From contig NZ_CAAHFH010000002.1 in assembly GCF_900890705.1 (NCBI RefSeq), positions 2,675,458 to 2,739,457 of the forward strand: 64,000 nucleotides of DNA, in the 5' to 3' direction. Made by a program: the position numbers and the translations under genes. This document shows positions 1-7,425 of the stretch, in pieces. Source of the DNA: Pontiella sulfatireligans (lineage in GTDB: Bacteria; Verrucomicrobiota; Kiritimatiellia; Kiritimatiellales; Pontiellaceae). Position 1 is the stretch's first letter; each line of letters starts with the position of its first letter. Under the pieces are notes generated by a model. That model had not been told where the DNA came from. It saw only the letters and a list, made by a program, of their open reading frames with translations, and did no database searches.

Positions 1-123
1 GATGATCAGCCGGTCAATCAGGTAGTCCTGTCCGACGATCACCTTTCCGATTTCGTTTTTTAATGTAGGAACAAATGCGCTCTGTTCGCGCACTCTTTGG
101 TTGATGACTTCTATTCCTGCCAT
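1..123 (-). CDS. MoxR-family AAA+ ATPase, N-terminal part only
   Basis: The first 41 codons of a gene that runs off the left edge. The visible peptide begins MAGIEVINQR and contains GKVIVGQDYLIDRLI, which matches the N-terminal region just before the Walker A motif of MoxR ATPases (E-I-x-K-V-I-V-G-Q). MoxR ATPases act as chaperones that help assemble or activate enzyme complexes, often next to von Willebrand A-domain genes; none is visible here because the sequence ends. An AAGGAG ribosome site lies 7-8 nt before the ATG at 123. The catalytic motifs are outside the window, so the family call rests on the N-terminus alone. Confidence 0.75.
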   Translation of the reverse strand, partial: MAGIEVINQRVREQSAFVPTLKNEIGKVIVGQDYLIDRLII

Positions 124-189
124 TTCGGGTTTCTCCTTGTTATGTATTTATGCGTTATATGACCGCAAAAATTAATGCGCGTTCAAAAA

Positions 190-714
190 TCATCTATTAA
201 TTTGTCGCAAGGCTTCGTAAAGCACGATCGCTGCGCAATTTGACAAATTGAGCGATCGCACGCAGTCAAGCTTGATGGGGATGTTCAGGATGGATTCCGA
301 GTGTGCGGCAAGCATTTCGTCGGGCAGTCCGAAGGTTTCGTTTCCAAAGATGAAATAGTCGTTAGGCTGAAATGCGGCTTCCTGAAAATTACGGCTTCCG
401 GCGGTGCTGAAAAAAAACTTTCGGTCCGAGGGGTTTTTCTCAAGAAACGTGTCGAAGTCGGGATAGACCGTGAGATTTACAGAATCCCAATAATCGAGGC
501 CGGCGCGGCGCAGCTGCTTTTCGGAAAGGTCGAAGCCGAGAGGCTCAATGAGGTGCAGCGCGGTGCCGGTGGCGGCGCAGAGGCGCGAAATGTTGCCGGT
601 ATTGGGCGGAATCGACGGCTCAACCAGCACAATGTTGAACGGGGCGTCCGGCCACTGAAACTCCAGTTCCACCCGCTTGCGCTCCGAATGCCGCATTTGT
701 TCGTTTTTTTTCAT
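190..714 (-). CDS. trmL: tRNA (cytidine(34)-2'-O)-methyltransferase, SPOUT family
   Basis: A 174-residue protein of SpoU/TrmH (SPOUT) type. The N-terminal NIVLVEPSIPPNTGNISR segment and the C-terminal trefoil-knot motifs (FIFGNETFGLP, and SLNLSNCAAIVLYEALR) are the S-adenosylmethionine-binding signature of TrmL/YibK. Family members methylate the 2'-O of the wobble nucleotide 34 of tRNA-Leu isoacceptors. The length is close to the usual 155-170 residues, with about 20 extra charged residues at the N-terminus, so an internal start is possible although none is clearly better. It lies downstream of no obvious partner and is a stand-alone cytosolic housekeeping gene. Confidence 0.9.
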   Translation of the reverse strand: MKKNEQMRHSERKRVELEFQWPDAPFNIVLVEPSIPPNTGNISRLCAATGTALHLIEPLGFDLSEKQLRRAGLDYWDSVNLTVYPDFDTFLEKNPSDRKFFFSTAGSRNFQEAAFQPNDYFIFGNETFGLPDEMLAAHSESILNIPIKLDCVRSLNLSNCAAIVLYEALRQINR

Positions 715-908
715 AAGCCAAACACAATAGCAAAGCAGACGGGCGCGTGAAGCCTGAGATGCGAAAAACTGCAGGGCCGGCCACTAATCAGTCCATCCTC
801 AGCCCGTAGGGTTGTAAAATGAGCAATGCATGGAAGTGCGGCGTTGCGGAGCGAGTTCCGAATCGTTACAGTCCTTGAAATTTGGAATTAAACGGCGAGG
901 AATATTCG

Positions 909-1490
909 ATGATTAAACAAGTGGCATGTTTGGCGGTTTTGGCCTTGGTTGGATGCTCCACAACTCGGAACGGTGCATACCGCCCCAAATCCGGTAACGA
1001 GAAAGAGGCGTATGCCCGGGCGTGGCTTGACGTCAGCCCGGATGATGTCCGCAAGGATTTCCAGTCGCTCTATCAAACCGAAGTGGCTTGGGCTGGGATT
1101 ATCAAAGAGATTGAGTTTAGGGAATCAGAACGCGAGGTGAGTGTCGCCTTTCTGGTGGAGCATCGCAATTTTGATTGGAAAGACCATGGTGGTGGGCGTT
1201 CTTATCAGCTTGAGGCCGAGGGCGAGGGTGTGTTTGCCGTCGGTTGGAAGGTGGAAAAACCCACGAGTATCAGTTATCTGAAGTCGTTGGCTGATGCAGG
1301 CGACATGCTGGTGGCGTACGGAAGACCCGTGCGCATTCGTAAAGGCACTATTCAGCTCAGTGCTACGGCCGTGCGACCGATTTCGGCCGACGACTACTCC
1401 ATTGCCGGAGCTGAACCCATGGCCGAACTTCCAGAAGAGCCGGTCGCCGAACCCCAAGAAAAGTCCGAGGCTGACGCTCCTTCCGAGTGA
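909..1490 (+). CDS. hypothetical lipoprotein
   Basis: A 193-residue protein starting MIKQVACLAVLALVGC, a lipoprotein signal peptide with lipobox L-V-G-C (lipidated Cys at residue 16). The start at 909 is preferred to the in-frame ATG at 882 because it puts the signal peptide at the very N-terminus and has a GAGGAA ribosome site. The mature part (about 25-170) is a mixed charged domain with several alternating hydrophobic strands (EVAWAGIIKEIEF, VSVAFLVEHRNFDW), reminiscent of a small beta-barrel or OB-like domain. It ends in a Pro/Glu-rich tail with AEPQEKSEAD. I do not recognise a family. It probably sits on the periplasmic side of the inner or outer membrane. Confidence 0.7.
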   Translation: MIKQVACLAVLALVGCSTTRNGAYRPKSGNEKEAYARAWLDVSPDDVRKDFQSLYQTEVAWAGIIKEIEFRESEREVSVAFLVEHRNFDWKDHGGGRSYQLEAEGEGVFAVGWKVEKPTSISYLKSLADAGDMLVAYGRPVRIRKGTIQLSATAVRPISADDYSIAGAEPMAELPEEPVAEPQEKSEADAPSE

Positions 1491-1551
1491 GCGGCTTCGC
1501 TGGTTTTTTTACCAGCGACCGGAACATTAGACCACAACCTGCGAGGCAATG

Positions 1552-2157
1552 ATGGATGCACTGAAGCGATTGATGGAAAACAACCGCAAATGGGCGGGCC
1601 GGATTGAAAAAGAGCAGCCGGGCTTTTTTGAAAAACTTTCTAAACAGCAAAACCCCGAATATCTTTGGATCGGGTGCGCCGACAGCCGGGTTTCCGCCGA
1701 CGCCATTGTGGACCTCCCTCCGGGCGAGGTGTTTGTGCACCGCAACATTGCCAATGTGGTGGTGCATACCGACCTCAACTGCTTGTCCGTCGTCCAGTAT
1801 GCGGTTGAGGTGCTGAAGGTGAAGCACATCATTGTATGCGGCCACTACGGGTGCGGCGGCATTGCGGCCTCGCTCGATACAGAGGAGCACGGACTCATCG
1901 ACAACTGGCTGCGGCACATCCGCGACATCTACCGTTTCCACGCAGGAGAATTGGACGGCATAACCGATCCAACCGCGCGAAAAGACCGCTTGTGCGAACT
2001 CAACGTGATCGAGCAGGTGTCCAATGTCAGCCATACCACGATTGTCCGAAAGGCTTGGAAGCGCGGGCAGGAACTAGCCGTGCACGGCTGGATCTACCGC
2101 CTTGAAGACGGCATCCTCAAAGATATGAACGTTACGGTCACTTCCGCCGATGCTTAA
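1552..2157 (+). CDS. can: beta-class carbonic anhydrase
   Basis: A 201-residue beta-carbonic anhydrase, a cytosolic zinc enzyme that interconverts CO2 and bicarbonate. The zinc ligands Cys42, His98 and Cys101 lie in CADSR and CGHYGCGG, and the Asp44-Arg46 dyad typical of the family is intact. Length and motif order match the bacterial Can/CynT type. Two ATGs lie in tandem at 1549 and 1552; the second is placed better behind the GCGAGG ribosome site. The stop overlaps the following phosphatase start by 8 nt, so the two are probably translationally coupled. Confidence 0.93.
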   Translation: MDALKRLMENNRKWAGRIEKEQPGFFEKLSKQQNPEYLWIGCADSRVSADAIVDLPPGEVFVHRNIANVVVHTDLNCLSVVQYAVEVLKVKHIIVCGHYGCGGIAASLDTEEHGLIDNWLRHIRDIYRFHAGELDGITDPTARKDRLCELNVIEQVSNVSHTTIVRKAWKRGQELAVHGWIYRLEDGILKDMNVTVTSADA

Positions 2158-2842
2158 CGAATACTATGCCTGCCGCCACGGCGAAAGCATGGCGAACGTC
2201 AAAGGAATTGTAATCAGCGATCCCGCCGTTGGCACGAAGCAATACGGCCTGACAGAGAAGGGGCGCCGCCAAGCGGCGGCCACTGCGGGCAAGGCCGAGG
2301 GCTTCGGTGCCGATACCCTCATTTTCTCCTCCGACTTCAAACGGGCGGCCGAAACGGCGGAAATTCTGCGCGCCGCCTTGGGCGTAGCCGAGGTGCAGTT
2401 CGATATCCGGCTGCGCGAACGCTTTTTTGGCGAGTACGAAGGCGCAACGCATTCGAGCTATTCCAAGGCTTGGATGAACGACGCATTGAATGCCGAGCAC
2501 ACCACCGGCGGGGTCGAGAGTGCGGGCGCTGTCCGCAAGCGCATGTTTTCCGTGGTCCAATCCTTGGAAACCGAACACGCCGGCCGGAAAATCATCCTCG
2601 TCTCGCACGGTGATCCGCTGCTGCTTCTGCAATGCGAATTTGACGGCATCGAAACCGCGCAGCACCGCATGCTGAAATATTTCGACACCGCCGAGCTCCG
2701 GGCGCTAATCCCCAAGGGGCTTCCAATTGCCTCGAAAAAGAGTGTGGACGAAATCTTTTCCGGCATTCGGAATGTGGCCAAAATCCGAGGCGATCTGACC
2801 GAGCCTGAAACGGATTCCTGGGGTGAGGACCTTCTCCCATGA
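2150..2842 (+). CDS. histidine phosphatase family protein (phosphoglycerate mutase-like)
   Basis: A 230-residue member of the histidine phosphatase superfamily. The catalytic R-H-G-E motif is at residues 9-12 (His10 would be phosphorylated), the GLTEKGRRQA block follows, and the second catalytic histidine is in ILVSHGDP. Members range from cofactor-dependent phosphoglycerate mutase to broad phosphatases such as GpmB, SixA and CobC, and the substrate cannot be read from sequence. It overlaps the upstream carbonic anhydrase by 8 nt. The C-terminal 40 residues (after GLPIASKKS) are an extension without recognisable motifs. Confidence 0.85.
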   Translation: MLNEYYACRHGESMANVKGIVISDPAVGTKQYGLTEKGRRQAAATAGKAEGFGADTLIFSSDFKRAAETAEILRAALGVAEVQFDIRLRERFFGEYEGATHSSYSKAWMNDALNAEHTTGGVESAGAVRKRMFSVVQSLETEHAGRKIILVSHGDPLLLLQCEFDGIETAQHRMLKYFDTAELRALIPKGLPIASKKSVDEIFSGIRNVAKIRGDLTEPETDSWGEDLLP

Positions 2843-3082
2843 TTGTGCTCGACGCCGATTTGTGGGTGTTGTAGTGCGTGCCTCCCGAAGGGGGCGAGTT
2901 GCAAGCAGAGAAGCCTTCGCTACACTTAGAGGCAATGGTTGCTGCCGATTTTGGCGCATACAACTAATGGTCTTCGAGGCAAATTCTTCATGGCAGAAAC
3001 ACGGCGCAGAGCACCGTGCTACGTAGAACGGTGCTTCGCGCCGTTTGCCTTTTCCTCAGGGGAAGGCTTGTGCTGGATATTA
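2843..3082. repeat. Intergenic region with a palindromic hairpin repeat
   Basis: No gene seen. Positions 3001-3017 and 3028-3044 form an inverted repeat (15 of 17 pairs) with a 10-nt loop, followed by a T-rich run, so it could terminate the phosphatase transcript. The right arm, CGGTGCTTCGCGCCGTTTG, recurs near-identically at about 52170-52189, which marks it as a dispersed repeat. A second REP-like segment (GTAGTGCGTGCCTCCCGAAG, then a G-rich run) lies near 2871-2896. Confidence 0.55.
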
Positions 3083-3874
3083 CTAGGCGCTTGAGCCCAT
3101 GGTGTAGCCGCTGAGGTCGAGCGTGACGAATTTGTAGCCGGTCTTTTTGATGGCCGCCACGAGCTCGATCCTTTCGTTCATCAGCTTTTCAAAGTCGGCC
3201 TGGTCGATCTCGATGCGACAGAGGTCGTCGTGGTGCCGGACGCGGTATTGCGAATAGCCGCGCGCCTGAAGGATCGCTTCCGCCTTTTCCACCTGGGTCA
3301 TGGCTTCGAGGTCGATGCGGGTGCCGGTGGGAAAGCGCGAGCCGAGACAGGCGAACGACGCTTTCCCGGCGGTTGGAAGCCCACGCCGCTCGCTGAGGAT
3401 GCGAATCTCCTTCTTAAACAGTCCGGCATTCTGCAACGGCGCGACGACGCAATGGTTGGCGGCCGCCTGCGTTCCGGGGCGGATATCGCCTTTGTCGTCC
3501 TCGATGGCGCCGTGGGCGAGCACGATGTCGCCAAATTCCGAAAGTATGGTTTCCATCTTGGTGAACAGCTCGTTTTTGCAGTGGAAGCAGCGGTCGCCCT
3601 TATTTTGGAGGTATTCCTCCTTGAGGTGCTCGCCGGTTTGGATGACGCGCAAGTGCCAGCCGCGTTCGGTGGCCATATCGACTGCCTGCTGCAGCTCTTC
3701 GCGCGGGATGGAGGGCGAATCGGCGATGACCATCATCGCATTTTGGCCCAGCACTTCGTTTGCGCAATCGGCGAGATAGGTGGAATCGACTCCGCCGGAA
3801 TAGGCCACCGCTATGGCGCCATAGGATCTCAGCTCGTCGAGCAGCATCTGCTCTTTTTCGTCAATCGTATTCAT
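3083..3874 (-). CDS. larE: ATP-dependent sacrificial sulfur transferase LarE
   Basis: A 263-residue N-type ATP-pyrophosphatase. The PP-loop SGGVDS is at 26-31. Cys176 in ASFACLGSR falls at the position of the sacrificial cysteine of the characterised Lactobacillus LarE. LarE adenylates pyridinium-3,5-biscarboxylic acid mononucleotide and donates sulfur from its own cysteine to build the nickel-pincer cofactor of lactate racemase. The C-x-x-C pair in DRCFHCKNE is also typical of the family. No larA, larB or larC is visible nearby, so the cofactor may serve another LarA-like enzyme elsewhere. No strong ribosome site precedes the ATG. Confidence 0.9.
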   Translation of the reverse strand: MNTIDEKEQMLLDELRSYGAIAVAYSGGVDSTYLADCANEVLGQNAMMVIADSPSIPREELQQAVDMATERGWHLRVIQTGEHLKEEYLQNKGDRCFHCKNELFTKMETILSEFGDIVLAHGAIEDDKGDIRPGTQAAANHCVVAPLQNAGLFKKEIRILSERRGLPTAGKASFACLGSRFPTGTRIDLEAMTQVEKAEAILQARGYSQYRVRHHDDLCRIEIDQADFEKLMNERIELVAAIKKTGYKFVTLDLSGYTMGSSA

Positions 3875-3933
3875 GGGGCCAGATAGTAGACCACTACGCC
3901 GAACGAATCAGCACTAATTTTACTGGGGAATTG

Positions 3934-4012
3934 GGCAGAATAATTAGGTGGCAGAATAATTTTCCTCATCAGTCCTGAATTGGAAATGATCCTGTCATTC
4001 AATAATCCTGTC
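3934..4012. mobile_element. Miniature inverted-repeat element (family of the GxxExxY elements), copy A
   Basis: Two copies of GGCAGAATAATT (3934-3945, 3950-3961) with a 4-nt spacer face two inverted copies, AATGATCCTGTC (3985-3996) and AATAATCCTGTC (4001-4012), again 4 nt apart, around a 23-nt core. The architecture matches the ends of the two gene-carrying elements at 5780 and 8508. The right edge ends 1 nt from the stop codon of the minus-strand permease gene. No coding capacity. The right-hand units carry substitutions, so this may be an old copy. Confidence 0.75.
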
Positions 4013-4013
4013 T

Positions 4014-4991
4014 TTACAGTTCGAGATCGCCCTTGCGGTTGAGGAGGAGCCAGATGAAGAAGGGGCCGCCGAGCAGGGCGGTGAGGACTCCGACGGGGAT
4101 TTCGGCGGGGGCGATCAGCGTGCGCGACAGCGTGTCGCAAAAGGCGAGGAAGAGTCCCCCGAAGAGGAGCGACGCCGGCATGAGATAGCGGTGGTCCGCT
4201 CCAACGAGCATGCGGCAGATGTGCGGCGACATCATGCCCACGAAACCGATTGGTCCGCAGACGGCTACCACGCCGCCCACCATCAGCGACGAGGCCAGGA
4301 AGATTAGCTTCTTAACCAACCCCACGTTGACGCCCCGGCTCACGGCAATGTCTTCGCCCACCATGAACAGGTTCATCTCGCGATGGAGGAAGGCAAGCAA
4401 CAGGCTTCCGATTCCAAAGAAGGGCAGCAGGTTGAGCAGTTTGCCGAAGTCGGCCGTGGCGACGGTGCCCATCATCCAATGGACAATGCGGAAGGAGTGC
4501 GTCAGGCCGCTAACATATTGAATGAAGAGGATCAGGCTGGAAAAGAAAAAGCTGATGGCGATGCCTGCGAGCAGCAGGGTGGGCGTGGAAAATCCACCCT
4601 TGAGTTTGGTTAGGCCATAGACCAGCCACACCGAAAGCAAGGCGCCGCCAAACGCCGCTAGCGAAGTGCCGGAGATCCCCAGAAAGGAAAAGGTTAATCC
4701 GAGCCGGATGAAGATGGATGCGCCCAGCGCCGCGCCGCTGGAAACGCCGAGCGTGAACGGCGTCGCCAAAGGATTGCGGAAGAGCGCCTGAAACGACATG
4801 CCGCTCAGCGATAGCATGGCTCCGGCCATAAAGGCGCACAGTACGCGCGGCACGCGAATGTTCAGCAGGATGTCGCGTTCCTGTCCGGCGGCGTTGTACG
4901 GAATAAACTTCATCCCAAACAGCGGGCTGACGAACAGCGCCACGCCTGCCAATAGGAACAGAATCAAGAGCGGAAGGATCGGCTTCTTCAC
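4014..4991 (-). CDS. FecCD-family ABC transporter permease (siderophore/heme/cobalamin type)
   Basis: A 325-residue integral membrane permease of the BtuC/FecCD family, with about ten hydrophobic segments. The family signature blocks are present: RVPRVLCAFMAGAMLSLSG, NPLATPFTLGVSSGAALG, and near the C-terminus GPIGFVGMMSPHICRMLVG, the cytoplasmic helix that docks the ATPase. I use the GTG at 4991, not the longer upstream frame, because it overlaps the ATPase stop as GTGA and gives a normal length. It is the last gene of the Ton/ABC uptake operon and would carry the chelate across the inner membrane. Confidence 0.9.
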   Translation of the reverse strand: MKKPILPLLILFLLAGVALFVSPLFGMKFIPYNAAGQERDILLNIRVPRVLCAFMAGAMLSLSGMSFQALFRNPLATPFTLGVSSGAALGASIFIRLGLTFSFLGISGTSLAAFGGALLSVWLVYGLTKLKGGFSTPTLLLAGIAISFFFSSLILFIQYVSGLTHSFRIVHWMMGTVATADFGKLLNLLPFFGIGSLLLAFLHREMNLFMVGEDIAVSRGVNVGLVKKLIFLASSLMVGGVVAVCGPIGFVGMMSPHICRMLVGADHRYLMPASLLFGGLFLAFCDTLSRTLIAPAEIPVGVLTALLGGPFFIWLLLNRKGDLEL

Positions 4992-5776
4992 AGCGCACCT
5001 CCCGAGATGACGTAAGGGAGGGGGCGGTCGGGGGAGGGGGTGCAGCGGAATTCGGTGCCGTAGATGCTTCCCAGCAGAGCGCTGTCGGCGGTTTCTGCGG
5101 GCGTGCCGCTGAATGCGATGGCGCCGTCTTTGATGGCATACAACCGATCGCTGCTGGAAGTGGCGGTGTTGATGTCGTGATGCACCGCCACGACGGTGAT
5201 GCCGTTTTCGCGGCACGACTTTTTCAGCAGGGCGGCCACGTTGGCCTGGTGGCGGTAGTCGAGAAAGGTCGAAGGCTCGTCGAGCAGCAGGATTTTGGTT
5301 TCCTGCGCCAGCGCGGCCGCAATGAAGGCCATTTGCCGTTCGCCGCCGCTGAGCGTATTGAGTTTGCGGTGCCGGAATTCAGTGAGTCCTGCGCTTTCAA
5401 TGGCTTTGCCGACGGCGTCGTAGTCCTCGCTCTTGAGCGAGGTGAAGGCGGAGAGGTGGGGGTAGCGCCCCATGGTCACAAATTCTTCAACGGTCAACGG
5501 CGTGCTGCGTCCTTCGGCCTGCGGAACATAGCTCTGGAGTTTGGCCAGCGTTTTGCTCCCGTGGTCGGCGAAGGATTTCCCGTCAATGGTGATGGCGCCC
5601 CGCCAGTCGGTATAGATTCCTGCAATGCATTTGACCAGCGTGGTTTTGCCCGCGCCGTTGGGGCCGATGATGGAAATGTATTCGCCCGCACCGATATTCA
5701 TCGAAACCCCCTTCAGGATTTCATTTCCCGAAAGGTCGATGGACAGGTCTTTAATTTGGATGATGGCGTCGGGCAT
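4988..5776 (-). CDS. ABC transporter ATP-binding protein (FecE/BtuD type)
   Basis: A 262-residue ATPase with Walker A GPNGAGKTT, signature LSGGERQMA, Walker B KILLLDEPS and a switch histidine in VAVHHD. It closely fits the FecE/FhuC/HmuV group that powers FecCD permeases. Its stop overlaps the permease start by 4 nt. The ATG at 5776 lies only 3 nt outside the terminal repeat of the GxxExxY element at 5780, so the natural leader has been replaced by element sequence. No Shine-Dalgarno is visible there, and translation may depend on coupling to the gene in the element. Confidence 0.92.
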   Translation of the reverse strand: MPDAIIQIKDLSIDLSGNEILKGVSMNIGAGEYISIIGPNGAGKTTLVKCIAGIYTDWRGAITIDGKSFADHGSKTLAKLQSYVPQAEGRSTPLTVEEFVTMGRYPHLSAFTSLKSEDYDAVGKAIESAGLTEFRHRKLNTLSGGERQMAFIAAALAQETKILLLDEPSTFLDYRHQANVAALLKKSCRENGITVVAVHHDINTATSSSDRLYAIKDGAIAFSGTPAETADSALLGSIYGTEFRCTPSPDRPLPYVISGGAL

Positions 5777-5779
5777 TTA

Positions 5780-6593
5780 GGCAGAATAATTTAGTGGCAG
5801 AATAATTTTTTTCTCAGCGAGGATAGTTCAATTTCGTTTTGATCAAAGTTAATCCAATCAATTTGTTCGAACTCGGATGCATTTAGATATTTCTGGAGGT
5901 TCTTTTCGTAGGAGGCCTTTTTTCTCGAAAGCCCGGTGAAATGAAGGAGAGTGTCTGGCGATGTTGCACAAAAACGTGTGTTTGCATCTTCGGAGGGGTG
6001 TTCCATGAAAAACAGAACAGCTTCTTTGTAGAGCTGAATATTCAAATATGCACCCCATTCATTCAACAGCTCCGCGAGTAAGTCCGGGAGGTGCAGGTTG
6101 GCAGGCTGGGCTTCGATCCAATCATCTGTTTTCAGGAAAAACGATTGTCGCTGATCCAGTGTTAGGCTTGTTGAAACAAAACGCCGTTCCAATGAGTCGG
6201 GTCTGAAGTTGATGATCTTCCCGTGCTGGGTATTGGTTAGAAACAAGTAATTCAGCGTTTGTGATTCATTTGGCGAGGTAATGCCTTCGACCGTTTTTAA
6301 TTCATACACAGCGCCTTCAATAAGCAAATCGATAAAGTAGGGTTTGCAGAAATCTTTGAATTCTACTTTTACTTGAACTTCAGGAAGGGCATGCAGCCCG
6401 CTTGCAAGGCAACGCTCCAGCAGCTTGGCTTTGTAGTCATTTTCATCCCAAAGATTGCCAATGGAATTATACAGGTCGAATGCCAAGGCCATGACCTGAT
6501 AATCCAGGCGGTGAAATGCCTTTTCCGGTAGAGCAGAAACACGATGTTTAACCAATATTCCCATAAATTATTCTGCCACAAAATTATTCTGCC
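5780..6593 (-). mobile_element. GxxExxY element, copy B (paired terminal units plus one gene)
   Basis: An 814-bp unit. The left end has GGCAGAATAATT at 5780-5791 and 5796-5807; the right end has the inverted AATTATTCTGCC at 6566-6577 and 6582-6593. Both pairs are separated by 4 nt and all four copies are identical. The dinucleotide TA flanks both outer edges (5778-5779 and 6594-6595), consistent with a 2-bp target duplication, but two bases are weak evidence. The single gene inside fills the space exactly: its start is 1 nt from the right units and its stop overlaps the left units. The element sits between the binding-protein gene and the ATPase gene of the uptake operon, in operon orientation. 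Confidence 0.8.
5791..6564 (-). CDS. GxxExxY protein with PD-(D/E)XK nuclease-type motif (element B)
   Basis: A 257-residue protein. The N-terminal ~125 residues are the GxxExxY domain: Gly36, Glu41, Tyr44, then Asp79 and Glu88-x-Lys90 in FIDLLIEGAVYELKTVEG, which fits the PD-(D/E)XK nuclease core assigned to this family (PDDEXK_3). The C-terminal ~130 residues are an extra domain shared with the copy at 8518, ending in a conserved block (FEQ-x-x-WIN, then KKLFC). The last residues KLFCH are encoded by the terminal repeat. There is no ribosome site; the ATG lies 3 nt after the stop of the upstream gene, in the same frame, suggesting reinitiation. Biochemical function of the family is unknown to me; nuclease activity is inferred. 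Confidence 0.85.
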   Translation of the reverse strand: MGILVKHRVSALPEKAFHRLDYQVMALAFDLYNSIGNLWDENDYKAKLLERCLASGLHALPEVQVKVEFKDFCKPYFIDLLIEGAVYELKTVEGITSPNESQTLNYLFLTNTQHGKIINFRPDSLERRFVSTSLTLDQRQSFFLKTDDWIEAQPANLHLPDLLAELLNEWGAYLNIQLYKEAVLFFMEHPSEDANTRFCATSPDTLLHFTGLSRKKASYEKNLQKYLNASEFEQIDWINFDQNEIELSSLRKKLFCH

Positions 6594-7425
6594 TAATCAC
6601 GCGAGCGAAGTCTTCTAGTGTTTGGATAAATCGGGGGCCGGGGATGCAGGTGTAGCTGCCGGTGAGGATGTGGATTTGGCTGCGTTCGATGGCGTTGACG
6701 CCTTTGAAGGTGTTCCATTGCTTGGAAACCTCGCCGGGGGTTTGAAGGTCGGGGGCGAGGACAATGACGATGTCGGGATTGAGGCGAAGGACGGCTTCTT
6801 TGGAAATGACGGAGAAGGGGAGCTTGCCTTCAATCACGTTTTGTCCGCCGGCGAGTTCGAGCAGCTCGTTGTGGATGCATTCGGTGCCGAACGCATGGAT
6901 TTGGCTCATGCCGCCGGCGCTTCCGCCGAAGGTGATCAGCACGCGGGGACGGTTGGTGGGTTGGCCTTTCAACTCGGCCATGCGGTTCTGCAGATCTTGG
7001 ATCAAAGCGTCGGCTTCGGGCTCGGCCCCGCAGGTCTGCCCGACGCGCTCGATGGTTTGGAGAATGTCGGCAATGAAGTAGCTCCCGGTTTTTAGGAAGG
7101 GGATGCCGAGGCTGCTTAGGCGTTCCTGTTCGGCTTCATATTCTTTGTGGAGGATGACGAGGTCGGGGCAGGCGGAAACGATAGCCTCGTAGTTAAACTG
7201 TCCGAACCCTCCAATGCGGGGAATGTCGCGCGCCGCTTCCGGATAGGTGCAGTAGGAGGTTGCCCCGACGAGCTTGCTGCCAAGACCGAGGGCATAGACG
7301 GTTTCGGTAATGTTGGGCGCCATCGAAATGATGCGTTCGGGGGTGCGGTCCAATGTGCGCGGCGCAGGTTTTCCGCAACCGGCGAGCAGAGCCAGGGCGA
7401 GTAGAAATGTGCAGCGTTTAATCAT
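6568..7425 (-). CDS. Periplasmic-binding lipoprotein of an iron/cobalamin-type ABC transporter
   Basis: A 285-residue substrate-binding protein (BtuF/FepB-like, cluster A-II fold). The lipoprotein signal MIKRCTFLLALALLAGC has lipobox L-A-G-C. The first lobe shows RIISMAPNITETVYALGLG and DIPRIGGFGQFNYEAIVSACPDLVI; the second lobe follows a long linking helix (FIADILQTIERVGQ). It delivers substrate to the permease/ATPase encoded downstream. The last residues, RQNNFVAE, and the stop codon are encoded by the terminal repeat of element B, so the native C-terminus has been replaced. It overlaps tonB by 8 nt. Confidence 0.88.
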   Translation of the reverse strand: MIKRCTFLLALALLAGCGKPAPRTLDRTPERIISMAPNITETVYALGLGSKLVGATSYCTYPEAARDIPRIGGFGQFNYEAIVSACPDLVILHKEYEAEQERLSSLGIPFLKTGSYFIADILQTIERVGQTCGAEPEADALIQDLQNRMAELKGQPTNRPRVLITFGGSAGGMSQIHAFGTECIHNELLELAGGQNVIEGKLPFSVISKEAVLRLNPDIVIVLAPDLQTPGEVSKQWNTFKGVNAIERSQIHILTGSYTCIPGPRFIQTLEDFARVIRQNNFVAE

